Source: CBDUBS01 sp965365445
GTDB lineage: Bacteria > Bacteroidota > Rhodothermia > Rhodothermales > DASSAV01
NCBI GenBank assembly: GCA_965365445.1
Contig: CBDUBS010000182.1
Coordinates: 1 to 7,437 of the forward strand
Reading direction: 5' to 3'
Length of the DNA stretch: 7,437 bases
Shown here: positions 6,259 through 7,437 of the stretch, one piece after another
How positions within the stretch are numbered: the first letter of the stretch is position 1
Layout: each line of letters begins with the position of its first letter
Made by a program: the position numbers and the translations under genes
Notes under the pieces: generated by a model
The model's input: only the letters and a program-made list of their open reading frames with translations
Databases searched by the model: none
What the model was told of the DNA's origin: nothing

Positions 6259-7256
6259 TACATGTGGTGTACGTAGCCATCCGCACTGTTCTGGGCCAAT
6301 AAGGTTTCCGCCCGGCGGTGGAGGACTGCGATGATCCCGGCAAATAGCAAGGCTCCGGGCGCCATGAGATACCAGGGAACATCGATGGCATCCACGCTCT
6401 CGAGGTGAAGATCCGGGCGACGGGCCGCATAGGCGCCCATCAACACGGCAAACGCATTGTTCGCAAAATGAACCAGCACCGCCGGCCACAAGCTGCCGGT
6501 ACGCCATACCAGATAAGCCAGATAAAGGCCCAGCACGGAAAGCGGAAGCACCTGGGAAAGCCGAAGGTGGTACACTCCGAAGGCCAGCCCCGAAAACAGG
6601 ATGCCTCCGACCCAACCGATACCCCGCTCCGCCTGACGCTGCACGTATCCGCGAAACAACAGTTCTTCACAAAATGCCGGCGTGACCGCCAGCACCAGCA
6701 GGTTGAACCACAGGCTCCGGTCGCTCATGAGCACCCGTTCGATCAGTTCGAGCCCGGAGGCCTCGAACTCGCGAAGCCACTCCGGGAGGGGGATCGTCTC
6801 GTTGATACCCCCGAGCCATTGCACGACCGGGGTGAGAGCAACCAGCCCGACGAAAGCCAGGCCCATCAAGCCGGGATCGGCCGGGCGCCAGCGTAAAAAA
6901 GACCCCGGCCGCCGGGTATGAAGCCGGGCCAGCAGATAGGCCGGGAGAGCCAGCCCCAGGATCTGCCCCACCGTGTTGGCGAGCAGAAAACTCGTGCCGT
7001 AGGTTTCGAAGTTTTCTCCCAGGGCGGAAAGGATCTCGCCCGGCGGCACACCCTGCGCCAACAGCAACACGATGACCGCCGCGGGGCTGACGACAACCTG
7101 AAAGAATACGAACGCAATGAGCAGCGCAAGAACGGCCAGAGGAAATGGGGCCATCCCGCGGCGTTCGAGCAGCCCGACCAGGCGGATCGGCGCTCGACGC
7201 TCCCACGGATCGATCAGACGGTTGAAACGGTCATCCCCAAAGGACTCTTCCTGCAT
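6258..7256 (-). CDS. CPBP-family intramembrane metalloprotease
   Basis: The product has 332 residues with an amphipathic, charged N-terminus (1-35) and about seven or eight hydrophobic helices. The Abi/CPBP motifs are all present: EExxxR as E197-E198-LLF-R202 (FCEELLFRGYVQ), FxxxH as F226-GVY-H230, and HxxxN as H263-FAN-N267. In the wider family (Rce1/CAAX protease, bacterial lysostaphin-resistance-type proteins) these residues form the membrane-buried active site, so it is probably an active intramembrane protease; its substrate is unknown. The ATG at 7256 is chosen because the open frame upstream (to a TTG at 7370) encodes an Arg/Ser-rich stretch unlike the family and has no ATG. There is no Shine-Dalgarno sequence. 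It is the first gene in the visible part of the operon with the DUF2007 gene and cdsA, 12 bases upstream of the former. The combination with cdsA suggests a role in envelope or lipid homeostasis, which is inference. Confidence 0.94.
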   Translation of the reverse strand: MQEESFGDDRFNRLIDPWERRAPIRLVGLLERRGMAPFPLAVLALLIAFVFFQVVVSPAAVIVLLLAQGVPPGEILSALGENFETYGTSFLLANTVGQILGLALPAYLLARLHTRRPGSFLRWRPADPGLMGLAFVGLVALTPVVQWLGGINETIPLPEWLREFEASGLELIERVLMSDRSLWFNLLVLAVTPAFCEELLFRGYVQRQAERGIGWVGGILFSGLAFGVYHLRLSQVLPLSVLGLYLAYLVWRTGSLWPAVLVHFANNAFAVLMGAYAARRPDLHLESVDAIDVPWYLMAPGALLFAGIIAVLHRRAETLLAQNSADGYVHHM

Positions 7257-7366
7257 GGATCGGCGGCGGCAAAGGCGTGAAGGCAACAGGGCTGCGGGGC
7301 AAGATACAATTCTCTGAGCCTTTGCGATGCGACGTTCCCGAGATGACCGCGGAAAAGGCGCCTTCA

Positions 7367-7408
7367 GCAAGCCGTAACCCGTACCGTCCGGGAGGCAATA
7401 CGGCTTGC
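7367..7408. repeat. 10-bp perfect inverted repeat, alternative to the 7390-7413 hairpin
   Basis: GCAAGCCGTA at 7367-7376 is the exact reverse complement of TACGGCTTGC at 7399-7408, with 22 bases between. The right arm covers the loop and part of the right arm of the 7390-7413 hairpin, so an RNA could form one structure or the other but not both. Confidence 0.6.
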
Positions 7409-7413
7409 CTCCC
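7390..7413. terminator. 9-bp perfect stem with 6-base loop (terminator-like or leader hairpin)
   Basis: GGGAGGCAA at 7390-7398 pairs exactly with TTGCCTCCC at 7405-7413 around the loop TACGGC. The stem is GC-rich and compact, as in intrinsic terminators. No U-run follows it on either strand, so a classical rho-independent terminator is not established. It may end a gene lying to the right of the window, or belong to the leader of the CPBP operon. Confidence 0.5.
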
Positions 7414-7437
7414 TGCGGTCGGAGTTTACATAAACGT

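Larger units (their letters stand above)
7257..7437. promoter_or_regulatory. Upstream region of the CPBP-DUF2007-cdsA operon
   Basis: This region should hold the operon promoter unless transcription enters from beyond 7437. On the minus strand TATCTT (complement of about 7305-7310) is a possible -10-like element, without a good -35 partner. At the right edge the imperfect palindrome GTTTACATAAAC (7424-7435) has 5-bp arms around CA. The segment 7367-7413 carries two inverted repeats, listed separately. No gene is recognised here. Confidence 0.5.

Noticed and set aside
7257..7370. Upstream extension of the CPBP protease frame to a TTG at 7370
   Set aside because: The extension is Arg/Ser-rich, has no ATG and does not resemble the family N-terminus; the ATG at 7256 is the better start.
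1..7437. Mobile element, CRISPR array, defence island or RNA gene
   Set aside because: I saw no transposase or integrase, no regularly spaced repeats, no tRNA- or rRNA-like sequence and no defence-type domain; every gene fits a housekeeping or envelope family.

Overview
The window is GC-rich, tightly packed bacterial DNA holding six genes plus their intergenic regions. Five genes lie on the minus strand; one large gene (2003-4999) is on the plus strand. The gene families, the mostly absent Shine-Dalgarno sequences and the signal-peptide-plus-beta-barrel protein suggest a GC-rich Bacteroidota-type bacterium, perhaps Rhodothermia (Rhodothermus/Salinibacter relatives). That placement is inferred from gene style; the window contains no phylogenetic marker such as rRNA.

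Left part (1-1784, minus strand, transcribed right to left). An HU/IHF-family DNA-binding protein (1482-1784, GTG start) is followed after 6 bases by a membrane protein with two zinc ribbons, one transmembrane helix and C-terminal TPRs (417-1475). After a 136-base gap comes the N-terminal part of a lipoprotein with a 5'-nucleotidase C-terminal-type domain, cut off by the window edge (1-280).

Middle (1785-4999). A 218-base divergent intergenic region separates HU from a secreted 998-residue M1-family zinc metallopeptidase. It carries three copies of GTTTAC (either strand), two of them forming a 9-bp inverted repeat. The peptidase has an intact zinc site, and its last ~375 residues look like an outer-membrane beta-barrel.

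Right part (5003-7437, minus strand). This is a compact operon: CPBP-family intramembrane protease (6258-7256), DUF2007 small protein (5865-6245) and phosphatidate cytidylyltransferase CdsA (5003-5878). It is joined by a 12-base gap and a 14-base overlap. Its last stop codon lies 3 bases from the convergent peptidase stop. Upstream of the protease gene, at 7367-7413, are two inverted repeats that share bases and so cannot both fold at once; this could be a leader switch or a terminator.

Most of the window is housekeeping or envelope biology: phospholipid synthesis, membrane proteolysis, secreted peptidase, nucleoid protein, periplasmic nucleotidase. I see no mobile element, CRISPR array, tRNA, rRNA or defence system. 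The points most worth following up are the peptidase-barrel fusion, the HU protein lacking its intercalating proline, the alternative hairpins, and the shared GTTTAC motif.
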